From positions 1 to 64,000 of the forward strand of contig DATKAZ010000061.1 in NCBI GenBank assembly GCA_035514535.1: a stretch of 64,000 nucleotides of DNA. The letters are read 5' to 3'. Shown here in pieces: positions 27,542 through 36,179 of this stretch. Under the pieces are notes generated by a model. The model saw only the letters and a program-made list of their open reading frames with translations, had not been told where the DNA came from and did not search any database. A program made the position numbers and the translations under genes. The DNA comes from XN24 sp035514535. Lineage in GTDB: Bacteria > Pseudomonadota > Gammaproteobacteria > Steroidobacterales > XN24. Numbering within the stretch: the stretch's first letter is position 1; each line of letters begins with the position of its first letter.

Positions 27542-28959
27542 GCGAGCCGCGCACCCTGTTCGAGAAGGTCTGGCGCCGGCATGTCGTCGTGCCGGAGACG
27601 GACGACACGCCCGCCGTGTTGTACGTCGACCTGCACCTCGTGCACGAGGTGACGTCGCCGCAGGCGTTCGCGATTCTCCGCGAGCGGGGTCTCAAGGTCC
27701 GCCGGCCGGAACGGACGCTCGCCACCGTGGACCACTCCGTGCCGACGGATGCCGCGAGCTGGGCGGGCGGGCTGGGCGACATGGACCACGCGGCGCGCCA
27801 CCAGGTGCGGATGCTCGGCGACAACTGTGGCAGGGCGGGCGTACGGCTGTTCGGCGTCAACAGCTCGTGGCGCGGCATCGTGCACGTCATCGGCCCGGAG
27901 CAGGGGGCCACCCAGCCGGGCATGACGATCGTCTGCGGCGACAGCCACACGACCACGCACGGTGCGTTCGGCGCACTTGCCTTCGGGATCGGCACCACCG
28001 AGGTCGGCCACGTGCTCGCCACACAATGCCTGTTGCAGCGTCGCCCGAAGACGCTGTGCGTCGAGATCGTCGGCACGCTGCCGCCGGGCGTCGCCGCCAA
28101 GGACGTGATCCTGGCGGTGATCGGCCGTATCGGCGTGGCCGGCGGCACCGGCCACGTCATCGAGTTCCAGGGCCCGGCCGTGGCGGCGATGTCGATGGAC
28201 GCGCGCATGACCTTGTGCAACATGGCCATCGAGGCAGGCGCGCGCGCGGGGATGGTCGCGCCCGACGACACGACGTTCGCGTATCTTGCGGGGCGCCCGC
28301 TGGCGCCGACCGGCGCGGCCTGGGACGCGGCGGTCGCCGGCTGGCGGAAGCTGGCATCCGATCCGGGGGCGAAGCACGACCGCCACGTAAAGATCGATGT
28401 CTCGCGCCTCGAGCCGCAGATCACCTGGGGCACCGATCCGGGCATGGTCATGCCGGTCAGCGGGCGCATTCCTGCGCCGGCCGGGGCGGGACATCGCAAG
28501 GCGCTGGACTACATGGGCCTGCAGCCCGGTGCCGTGATCGCCGGCCAGCCGATCGACGTCGTGTTCATCGGCAGCTGCACGAATTCCCGCCTCAGCGATC
28601 TCCGCGAGGCGGCGGCGCTGTTGCACGGCCGGCGCGTGGCGCGCGGTGTGCGCACGCTGGTCGTGCCCGGCAGCCAGCGTACACGCATGCTGGCCGAGGC
28701 CGAGGGACTCGACCGCATATTCATCGAGGCCGGGGCGGAGTGGCACCAGTCGGGGTGCTCGCTCTGTATCGCGATGAACGGCGACCGCGCCGGCGCGGGG
28801 CAGTTCGTCGTGAGTACCAGCAACCGGAACTTCGAGGGTCGCCAGGGGCAGGGTGCGCGCACGCTGCTCGCGAGTCCCGCCACGGCTGCGGCCTCCGCGA
28901 TCGCCGGCGCCGTGGCGGACCCGCGTCCGCTGCTCGAGACCGAGAGGCGGATCGCATGA
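27538..28959 (+). CDS. leuC: 3-isopropylmalate dehydratase large subunit
   Basis: A 473-residue aconitase-family protein that isomerises 2- to 3-isopropylmalate with LeuD. The 4Fe-4S ligands are seen in FIGSCTNSRLSDLREAA (about residue 347) and SGCSLCIAMNGD (about 407-410). TVDHSVPT-like VDHSVPTDA and GDSHTTTHGAFGAL are typical. It starts with GTG overlapping the ilvE stop and ends in an ATGA overlap with leuD, so the two subunits are translationally coupled. Confidence 0.96.
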   Translation: MSEPRTLFEKVWRRHVVVPETDDTPAVLYVDLHLVHEVTSPQAFAILRERGLKVRRPERTLATVDHSVPTDAASWAGGLGDMDHAARHQVRMLGDNCGRAGVRLFGVNSSWRGIVHVIGPEQGATQPGMTIVCGDSHTTTHGAFGALAFGIGTTEVGHVLATQCLLQRRPKTLCVEIVGTLPPGVAAKDVILAVIGRIGVAGGTGHVIEFQGPAVAAMSMDARMTLCNMAIEAGARAGMVAPDDTTFAYLAGRPLAPTGAAWDAAVAGWRKLASDPGAKHDRHVKIDVSRLEPQITWGTDPGMVMPVSGRIPAPAGAGHRKALDYMGLQPGAVIAGQPIDVVFIGSCTNSRLSDLREAAALLHGRRVARGVRTLVVPGSQRTRMLAEAEGLDRIFIEAGAEWHQSGCSLCIAMNGDRAGAGQFVVSTSNRNFEGRQGQGARTLLASPATAAASAIAGAVADPRPLLETERRIA

Positions 28960-29530
28960 TCGAGCCATTCTCAGTCCTCGAGTCGCGTACCGCCGTGCTG
29001 CCGGTGGACAACGTCGATACGGACCAGATCATCCCGGCGCGGTTTCTCACGACGACGCAACGGACGGGCCTTGGCCGGCACCTGTTTGCCGACTGGCGGC
29101 GCGACGCGCACAACGAGCCGCGCGCGGACTTCGTGCTGAACCGGCCCGAGGCGGCCGGCGCGCGCGTTCTCGTCGCGGGCAGGAATTTCGGCTGCGGCTC
29201 GTCGCGGGAACACGCGCCCTGGGCCTTGCTGGACTACGGATTTCGCGCCGTCGTCAGCACGGAAATCGCGGACATCTTCAAGAGCAACGCCTTGCGCAAC
29301 GGGCTGTTGCCGGTGGTGCTCGACCCGGCATCGCACGCGTGGCTGATGACCCATCCCGGCGCCGCGATCCGCATCGATCTGCGCAGCTGCGAGCTGCACC
29401 TCCCGGACGGCCGTCCCGTCAGCTTCGAGGTCGAGCCGTTCGCGCGCCACTGCATGCTGCACGGCGTGGACCCTCTCGGCTGGCTGCTGGGACATGAGGA
29501 GGCCATTCGCGGCTTCGAGGAGGGGCGCGC

Positions 29531-29543
<13 letters not shown>
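28956..29543 (+). CDS. leuD: 3-isopropylmalate dehydratase small subunit
   Basis: A 195-residue LeuD swivel domain. DNVDTDQIIPARFL at the start and AGRNFGCGSSREHAPWAL at about 66-83 are the family signatures; the C-terminus GHEEAIRGFE is standard. It pairs with LeuC. The gene overlaps leuC by four bases and leuB by 13. Confidence 0.97.
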
Positions 29544-30619
<1,076 letters not shown>

Positions 30620-30654
30620 CGGGCCGGTTGGTATAAAGTAGATGACAGCAAGCA

Positions 30655-30782
30655 CTCATCGAGACCGGCGGAGGGACAGGCCCTTTGATGCCGGGGCAAC
30701 CTGCGGAGCTAACACCTCCGCAACGGTGCCAAGTCCTGCGGGGAACGACGCGGCATTCGCCGTCCGTTCGCCGGGAGATGAG
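30655..30782 (+). promoter_or_regulatory. SAM-I (S-box) riboswitch upstream of metB
   Basis: CTCATC (30655-30660) pairs with GATGAG (30777-30782) as P1. Inside are the conserved blocks GGAGGGACAGGCCC (30670-30683), GCCGGGGCAACC, ACGGTGCCAAGTCCTGC (30723-30739) and GGGAGATGAG, in the order and spacing of the SAM-I aptamer including the kink-turn and pseudoknot strands. SAM binding should lower metB expression. A TATAAA -10-like box at 30632-30637, without a good -35, could start a transcript just upstream. S-boxes are mainly a Firmicutes feature but are known in some Xanthomonadales. Confidence 0.95.
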
Positions 30783-30839
30783 TTGCCGGGCAGCCCCGCC
30801 GGCGATGGCGGATCCGTGGGCCCGGTGACCTCCCCCGAC

Positions 30840-30899
30840 TTCCTCCGCAGGGCGCCCGATGGGCGGAACCCGCTTCCGCGAGGGAGCACGACGGAGGAA
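30840..30899 (+). promoter_or_regulatory. Probable translational expression platform of the SAM riboswitch
   Basis: TTCCTCCG at 30840-30847 is an exact complement of CGGAGGAA at 30892-30899, the metB ribosome-binding site, and a nested GGGCGCCCGATGGGCG-like hairpin lies between. No U-run terminator is seen between aptamer and gene. The sequence therefore suggests ribosome-site sequestration rather than transcription termination. How the aptamer toggles this hairpin was not resolved. Confidence 0.55.
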
Positions 30900-30904
30900 A
30901 GCAG

Positions 30905-32095
30905 ATGAAGACAGCCGCCCCGGCCACACGCGCCGTACGCACGGGTCTCGGCCGCGACGCCGAGCACGGCGCCGTCGTGCCGCCGATTCACCTCAGCTCG
31001 AACTTCACGTTCGAGGGTTACGGCCGGAAACGCCGCTACGACTACACGCGTTCCGGCAACCCCACGCGCGACGTCCTCGGCGAGGCGCTTGCGACCCTCG
31101 AGGGCGGCGCAGGGAGTGTCGTGACCTGCTCCGGCATGGCGGCGATCACGCTCGTATGCCAGCTGCTCGACCCCGAGGACCTGCTGGTCGCGCCGCACGA
31201 CTGCTACGGAGGCACGCATCGCCTGCTGTCGTCGCTCGCTGCGCGCGGCCAGTTTCGCGTCGAGTTCGTCGACCAGACGGACACCGCCGCGCTCGCTGGC
31301 GCCTTTGCCGGCCGCCCCCGGATGGTGCTGGTCGAGACCCCCAGCAACCCGTTGTTGCGCGTCACGGACCTCGCCGCGGTCGCAGGACTGTGCCGCGACG
31401 CAGGGACGCTGCTGGTGGCCGACAACACCTTTCTTTCGCCCGGCTGGCAGACCCCGATCGCACACGGGGCGGACATCGTGCTGCACTCGACGACGAAGTA
31501 TCTCAACGGTCACAGCGACGTCGTCGGAGGGGCAGTGGTGGCCCGGACGGCGGAACTGCATGAGCAGCTCGACTGGTGGGCCAATTGCCTCGGCCTGACG
31601 GGAGCGCCGTTCGACAGTTTCCTGACGTTGCGCGGGATCCGCACGCTGGCGGCCCGCCTGCGTGTCCATGCCGAGAATGCCGCCGCGATCGTCGACCTGC
31701 TCACGGCTCATCCGGCCGTCGAACGCGTCTATTACCCGGGGCTCAAGAGCCATCCCGGTCACGAGATCGCCGCGCGCCAGCAGGCCGGATTCGGTGGCAT
31801 GATCAGCTTCGAACTGGCGGGAGGCGCAGTGGCGGTGGAGGCCTTCCTCGACGGCCTCGAGCATTTTTTCCTGGCCGAATCGCTCGGCGGCGTGGAGAGC
31901 CTGGTCGCGCACCCGGCCTCCATGACTCATGCGGCCATGGACCCGGAGGCCCGACGCATCGCCGGGATCGGCGACAGCCTGCTGCGCCTGTCGGTCGGCA
32001 TCGAGGATGGCGCGGACCTGGTGGGCGACCTGGCCGCGGGGCTGGAGCGGGCCGGCCGGGTCGTCCCGCGACCCGTCGCGGTCGCCGCGGGCTAG
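30905..32095 (+). CDS. metB: Cystathionine gamma-synthase
   Basis: A 396-residue PLP enzyme of the Cys/Met metabolism family, joining O-succinylhomoserine and cysteine for methionine synthesis. It follows E. coli MetB closely: VVPPIHLSSNF, YDYTRSGNPTRDVL, APHDCYGGTHRL, VLVETPSNPLLRVTD, the PLP Lys in LHSTTKYLNGHSDVVGG (about residue 199), and LAESLGGVESLVAHPASMTHA. O-succinylhomoserine sulfhydrylase (MetZ) is the main alternative, since the two cannot be fully separated by motif. The SAM-I riboswitch upstream fits a methionine gene. ACGGAGGAAAG precedes the ATG. Confidence 0.92.
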   Translation: MKTAAPATRAVRTGLGRDAEHGAVVPPIHLSSNFTFEGYGRKRRYDYTRSGNPTRDVLGEALATLEGGAGSVVTCSGMAAITLVCQLLDPEDLLVAPHDCYGGTHRLLSSLAARGQFRVEFVDQTDTAALAGAFAGRPRMVLVETPSNPLLRVTDLAAVAGLCRDAGTLLVADNTFLSPGWQTPIAHGADIVLHSTTKYLNGHSDVVGGAVVARTAELHEQLDWWANCLGLTGAPFDSFLTLRGIRTLAARLRVHAENAAAIVDLLTAHPAVERVYYPGLKSHPGHEIAARQQAGFGGMISFELAGGAVAVEAFLDGLEHFFLAESLGGVESLVAHPASMTHAAMDPEARRIAGIGDSLLRLSVGIEDGADLVGDLAAGLERAGRVVPRPVAVAAG

Positions 32096-32169
32096 GGCCT
32101 GTTCACACCTGGCCGGTCGTCGCTGCGGGCTTCACACGACGTGCCGCAACGTTCATGCTCGGCCCAGCC

Positions 32170-33321
32170 ATGAACACGGATCCGGACCAGGGGCACGCGG
32201 GCCGCATCGCCGGGGCCAGGCGGATCGTCGTCAAGATCGGCTCCGCGTTGCTGGTCGACCGGGCCAGCGGGACGCTGGACGCGCCGTGGTTCGAGGACCT
32301 GGTCGCCGACATCGCCAGGCTGCGCAAGCGCGGCCAGGAGGTAATGGTCGTGTCATCGGGCGCCATCGCGCTCGGTCGCCGGCACCTGGGGCTGCGCAGC
32401 GGCACGCTGCGGCTCGAGGAAAGCCAGGCCGCCGCCGCCGCGGGACAGATCAGGCTCGCGCACGCCTGGCAGGAGGCGCTCGGCCGCCACGATGTCCCGG
32501 TGGCGCAACTGCTGCTCACGCTCGGCGACACGGAGGAGCGCCGTCGTTACCTCAACGCGCGGCGCACACTCGAGACACTCCTCGCCCTCGGCGCGGTCCC
32601 GGTGATCAACGAGAACGACACCGTGGCGACCGAGGAAATCCGCTATGGCGACAACGACCGCCTCGCGGCGCGCGTCGCACAGATGATCGGGGCCGACTGC
32701 CTGCTGCTGCTGTCCGATACGGACGGGCTGCATACCGCCGACCCGGCCCGCGATCCCGCTGCGCGGCTGGTGCCCGAAGTGCACGCCGTGACGCCGGAGA
32801 TCGAGGCCATGGCCGGTACTGCGGCGACAGACTTCGGCTCCGGCGGCATGATCACCAAGATCGCGGCCGGGCGCATCGCGCTCGCGGCGGGCTGTCACAT
32901 GGTGATTGCCTCCGGCCGGGTCAGGCATCCCGTCAGGGCGGTCGAGGAGGGCGCCAGGTGCACCTGGTTCGTCGCGACCGTCAGCCAGGCGCGCGTGCGC
33001 AAGCAGTGGATTGCCGGATCCCTGCAGCCGCGCGGCGAGATCGTCGTGGACGAAGGGGCTGCCGCCGCGCTGGCGAAGGGCAAGAGCCTGCTGCCGGCAG
33101 GCGTGTTGCGGATCAACGGTGAGTTCGACCGCGGCGATACCGTCCTGATCCGCGACCCCGGCGGCGGTGCGCTCGCGCACGGCCTGGCGGCCTATGGCTC
33201 CGCCGACGCAATCCGCATAATGGGCCTGCGCAGCGGCGAGATCGAGGCGGTGCTCGGCTACCGCGGGCGGGAGGAACTGGTGCACCGCAATGATCTCGCG
33301 ATGGTGACGCGTCATGGTTGA
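32170..33321 (+). CDS. proB: Glutamate 5-kinase
   Basis: A 383-residue enzyme for the first step of proline synthesis. The amino-acid-kinase domain (about 12-265) has IVVKIGSALLVD, VMVVSSGAIALGR, VPVINENDTVAT and FGDNDRL-like YGDNDRLAARVAQM. A PUA domain follows at about 285-375 (GEIVVDEGAAAALAKGKSLLPAG). ATG 32170 is used; ATG 32155 five codons upstream is possible and neither has a strong ribosome-binding site. The stop overlaps proA by eight bases. Confidence 0.96.
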   Translation: MNTDPDQGHAGRIAGARRIVVKIGSALLVDRASGTLDAPWFEDLVADIARLRKRGQEVMVVSSGAIALGRRHLGLRSGTLRLEESQAAAAAGQIRLAHAWQEALGRHDVPVAQLLLTLGDTEERRRYLNARRTLETLLALGAVPVINENDTVATEEIRYGDNDRLAARVAQMIGADCLLLLSDTDGLHTADPARDPAARLVPEVHAVTPEIEAMAGTAATDFGSGGMITKIAAGRIALAAGCHMVIASGRVRHPVRAVEEGARCTWFVATVSQARVRKQWIAGSLQPRGEIVVDEGAAAALAKGKSLLPAGVLRINGEFDRGDTVLIRDPGGGALAHGLAAYGSADAIRIMGLRSGEIEAVLGYRGREELVHRNDLAMVTRHG

Positions 33322-34603
33322 CCTGATGGCCCGGGACGATGAAACGGATCTCGACCGGTTGATGTCGGGAATCGGGCAGCAGGCGCGCGAAGCTGCAGTG
33401 GCGCTGGCGCGGGCGCCGGCAGGTCTGCGCGATGCGGCGCTCCAGGCGGTGGCATCGCTGTTGCGGGCCGATGCCGGGCGGATACTCGCGGCCAACGCGA
33501 ACGACATCGAGGCGGCGCGGGCCCGCGGGCTGTCGGCCGCGCTGCTGGACCGCCTGCGGCTGGATGAAGCGCGCGTCGAGGCCATGGCCGCGGGCGTCGA
33601 TCAGGTCAGGATGCTGCCGGACCCGCTGGGGCGCGTGCTGGCCGAATGGACGCGCCCGAACGGCCTGCTGATCCGGCGCGTGAGCGTGCCGCTGGGCGTC
33701 ATCGGCATCATTTACGAGAGTCGTCCGAACGTGACAGCCGACGCGGGGGCCCTGTGCCTGAAGTCGGGCAATGCGGCGATCCTGCGCGGCGGGTCGGAGA
33801 GCTTTGCGTCGAGTCGCGCCATCCATTCCTGCCTGGCCGCCGCGGTGCGCGAGGTGGGGCTTCCGCCGGCCGCCCTGCAGATGGTCCCGACGCGCGATCG
33901 CGCGGCCGTCGGATACCTGCTCGGCGGGCTGGGAGGCAGGGTCGATATCGTCGTGCCGCGCGGCGGGCGAAGCCTGGTCGAGCGGGTGCAGCGCGACGCA
34001 CGCGTCCCGGTCATCGGCCATCTCGAGGGCATTTGTCACGTGTACGTGGACGGGAGCGCCGAGCTCGATATGGCCGAGCAGATCGTGCTGAACTCCAAGA
34101 TGCGCCGCCCGGGGATCTGCGGCGCGGCCGAGACGCTGCTGGTCGACCGGGCGTGCGTGGCGACTCACCTCGCGCCGCTGGTCGACGCGCTTCTCGCCGC
34201 CGGCTGCGAGGTGCGGGGCGACGACGTTGCGCAGGAGTCTGATGCGCGCGTGCGACCCGCGAGCAAAGCCGACTGGCGCACGGAGTACCTTGACGCGGTG
34301 ATCTCGTTGCGCGTGGTGGACGGCGTGGAGGGCGCTATCCGCCATATCGGCAAATATGGCTCAGGCCACACCGAGTCCATCGTCGCCGCCGATCCCGAGG
34401 TGGCCGCACGATTCCTGGACGAGGTCGACAGCGCCATCGTGCTGCACAATGCATCCACGCAGTTCGCCGACGGCGGGGAGTTCGGCATGGGCGCGGAAAT
34501 CGGCATCGCGACGGGCCGCGTTCACGCCCGCGGGCCCGTGGGCGTGGAGCAGTTGACCAGCTTCAAGTACCGGGTCATGGGCACAGGCCAGGTGCGTCCC
34601 TGA
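33314..34603 (+). CDS. proA: Gamma-glutamyl phosphate reductase
   Basis: A 429-residue aldehyde-dehydrogenase-family enzyme reducing glutamyl phosphate to the semialdehyde for proline. Seen: PLGVIGIIYESRPNVTADAG, LKSGNAAILRGGSE, the catalytic Cys in KMRRPGICGAAETLLVD (about residue 265) and the C-terminal GRVHARGPVGVEQLTSFKY. It overlaps proB and completes the two-gene proBA operon; proC is not in the window. Confidence 0.97.
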   Translation: MVDLMARDDETDLDRLMSGIGQQAREAAVALARAPAGLRDAALQAVASLLRADAGRILAANANDIEAARARGLSAALLDRLRLDEARVEAMAAGVDQVRMLPDPLGRVLAEWTRPNGLLIRRVSVPLGVIGIIYESRPNVTADAGALCLKSGNAAILRGGSESFASSRAIHSCLAAAVREVGLPPAALQMVPTRDRAAVGYLLGGLGGRVDIVVPRGGRSLVERVQRDARVPVIGHLEGICHVYVDGSAELDMAEQIVLNSKMRRPGICGAAETLLVDRACVATHLAPLVDALLAAGCEVRGDDVAQESDARVRPASKADWRTEYLDAVISLRVVDGVEGAIRHIGKYGSGHTESIVAADPEVAARFLDEVDSAIVLHNASTQFADGGEFGMGAEIGIATGRVHARGPVGVEQLTSFKYRVMGTGQVRP

Positions 34604-34669
34604 CGCGGCCGGACGGCCCCGTGTGATAAACTCGATGCATTGCAACATCTGTTAGCGGAGGATCACGCT

Positions 34670-35173
34670 TTGATCAAAGCGCCTGTGGCCGCGTTTGCGG
34701 CCTTTAATTTGTTACTCACCGGAGCGCCCCTGCAGGCGCAGGAGGATGCCCCCGTGGTCAGCGACGGCAACACTGTCAGCATCGAATACACGCTTAAACT
34801 GGCTGACGGGTCCACCGCCGACAGCAACGTCGGCGGCGAGCCGCTGGTGTATGTCCATGGCGAGCAGCAGATTCTGCCGGCGCTGGAAACGAAGTTGCTC
34901 GGCATGAAGGCAGACGAAACCCGCGAAGTCACCCTGACGCCGGAGGAAGGCTACGGCCCGGTGCAGGAGGAGGGCTTTCAGACCGTGCCGCTGGAGATCA
35001 TTCCGGAGGATGCCCGCCGTGAGGGCGCCAGGCTGATGGGACAGGGACCGCAGGGCGAACCCATTCATGCCAAGGTGACCGAGATCAATGAGGACAGCGC
35101 GGTCGTCGACCTGAACCATCCCCTGGCAGGTGAAACGCTGCACTTCGATATCAAGGTGGTCCGCATCGAGTGA
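34670..35173 (+). CDS. Exported FKBP-type peptidyl-prolyl isomerase (SlyD-like)
   Basis: A 167-residue protein with signal peptide (AAFAAFNLLLTGAPLQA) and one FKBP domain of the SlyD type. It begins NTVSIEYTLKLADGSTADS, then GEPLVYVHGEQQILPALETKLLGM, with an inserted flap domain (TLTPEEGYGP to ARLMGQGPQGEPIHA) and ends DLNHPLAGETLHFDIKVV. It should help protein folding in the periplasm. The TTG start is supported by GCGGAGG eight bases upstream and by a TGTGATAAA extended -10 at 34622-34630. The SlyD His-rich tail is missing. Confidence 0.88.
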   Translation: MIKAPVAAFAAFNLLLTGAPLQAQEDAPVVSDGNTVSIEYTLKLADGSTADSNVGGEPLVYVHGEQQILPALETKLLGMKADETREVTLTPEEGYGPVQEEGFQTVPLEIIPEDARREGARLMGQGPQGEPIHAKVTEINEDSAVVDLNHPLAGETLHFDIKVVRIE

Positions 35174-35252
35174 TGCCGGCACCCCTCGGGAGCCACGTGG
35201 CGGCCCGGCCACCGCTGTGGGAAGATATCCGTGGCACCGGGGGAGAGCACCA

Positions 35253-35468
35253 ATGACGCGCTGGAGAACGATCGCGGAGTCAATCCGGGAACTGCAGGAA
35301 GACGGTCAGCTGGACGTCTTCGTAGGCGAGCAATCCGTCACATTCGAAGTGAACGTCGATGACCAGGGTGTTTACCTGACGATCTGCCCGCACTGCGTCG
35401 GCGAGGCGGTCAACCTTGCCCTGGGCGGCGAAGAGCAGAGCGCGCCGCCGGACTGCGAAGTGCACTGA
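35253..35468 (+). CDS. Small hypothetical protein (71 aa)
   Basis: A 71-residue acidic protein with no signal peptide. GGGGGAG lies upstream of the ATG. A central beta-rich segment (QLDVFVGEQSVTFEVNVDDQGVYLTICPHC) contains a CPHC motif at about residues 45-48, which could bind metal or act in thiol redox, with another Cys three residues from the end (CEVH). I do not recognise a family. It lies between the FKBP gene and a convergent host-attachment-family gene. Confidence 0.65.
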   Translation: MTRWRTIAESIRELQEDGQLDVFVGEQSVTFEVNVDDQGVYLTICPHCVGEAVNLALGGEEQSAPPDCEVH

Positions 35469-35486
35469 GTTTACCGCGCGCGGCGG

Positions 35487-35924
35487 TCAGATCCGGAACG
35501 GCAGGGCCTCGCGAATCGACTGCGCGTCGGCATCGGCAAGATTCTTGTGCAGCTCGGTGGTCAGCCGGTGCCGCGTCGCCTGCGACAACCCCTGGCGCAG
35601 ATGCCCGAGGAAGCGCGGATCCGCGACGAGCACCAGCCTCCCGAAGCAATCCTTCTTGCGCGCGGCGTCGATTTTCGTGGCGACCGTCTTGGCGAACCGG
35701 ATGTTCTCCTGTTCGTGCGCGTCCACGTGCTGGCCCATCACGTGCCGGCCGTGGCCGCCGCTGTCGAAGCTGCGGGCGGGCCGGCCGGAGGCAAAGGCGC
35801 GGCCCCGCAGGCGGCCTTCGGGATGCTCGATTTCTGCGATCTGCTGGAGAGGGTGACTATGCTTGTGCTGAGTGAAGATCCGGCAACGGGTGCTTGACGC
35901 CACGACAACCCAGACATCGTTCAT
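35487..35924 (-). CDS. Host-attachment family protein
   Basis: A 145-residue protein of the family called protein required for attachment to host cells. Characteristic parts are WVVVASSTRCRIF at the start, IEHPEGRLRG, ARSFDSGGHGRH (about 49-60), the helix ENIRFAKTVATKI and LVLVADPRFLGHLRQGLS (about 97-114). The fold is related to the eRF1/Pelota central domain. The attachment role was reported in Agrobacterium-type bacteria and need not apply here. It is monocistronic and convergent with the gene before it. Confidence 0.88.
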   Translation of the reverse strand: MNDVWVVVASSTRCRIFTQHKHSHPLQQIAEIEHPEGRLRGRAFASGRPARSFDSGGHGRHVMGQHVDAHEQENIRFAKTVATKIDAARKKDCFGRLVLVADPRFLGHLRQGLSQATRHRLTTELHKNLADADAQSIREALPFRI

Positions 35925-36179
35925 AGTTTTGCCATCTCCATGCCGAAAGCGCGCCGCCAGGCGGTAACGCGCGTAAATCCACGCCTCTCAATTTCAGGGT
36001 AGTCTTCTGTCCGGGGCATTGCCAGATAAAACCTTGCGCTTAACTGTGACACTGTTCCTGAGATCCGGGCGCAAGCTCTTGTAATCTTTGCGCACAATGT
36101 CCAGAATGCCGTTCCAGAAAGAAATCGGCAGGAACAAGGACTTACAGGTAATTCTTAAGGCCCTACATTTGGACCCTGC

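Noticed and set aside
30783..30904. Transcription terminator as the riboswitch platform
   Set aside because: Stable stems exist but none is followed by a T-run; the anti-ribosome-site pairing fits better.
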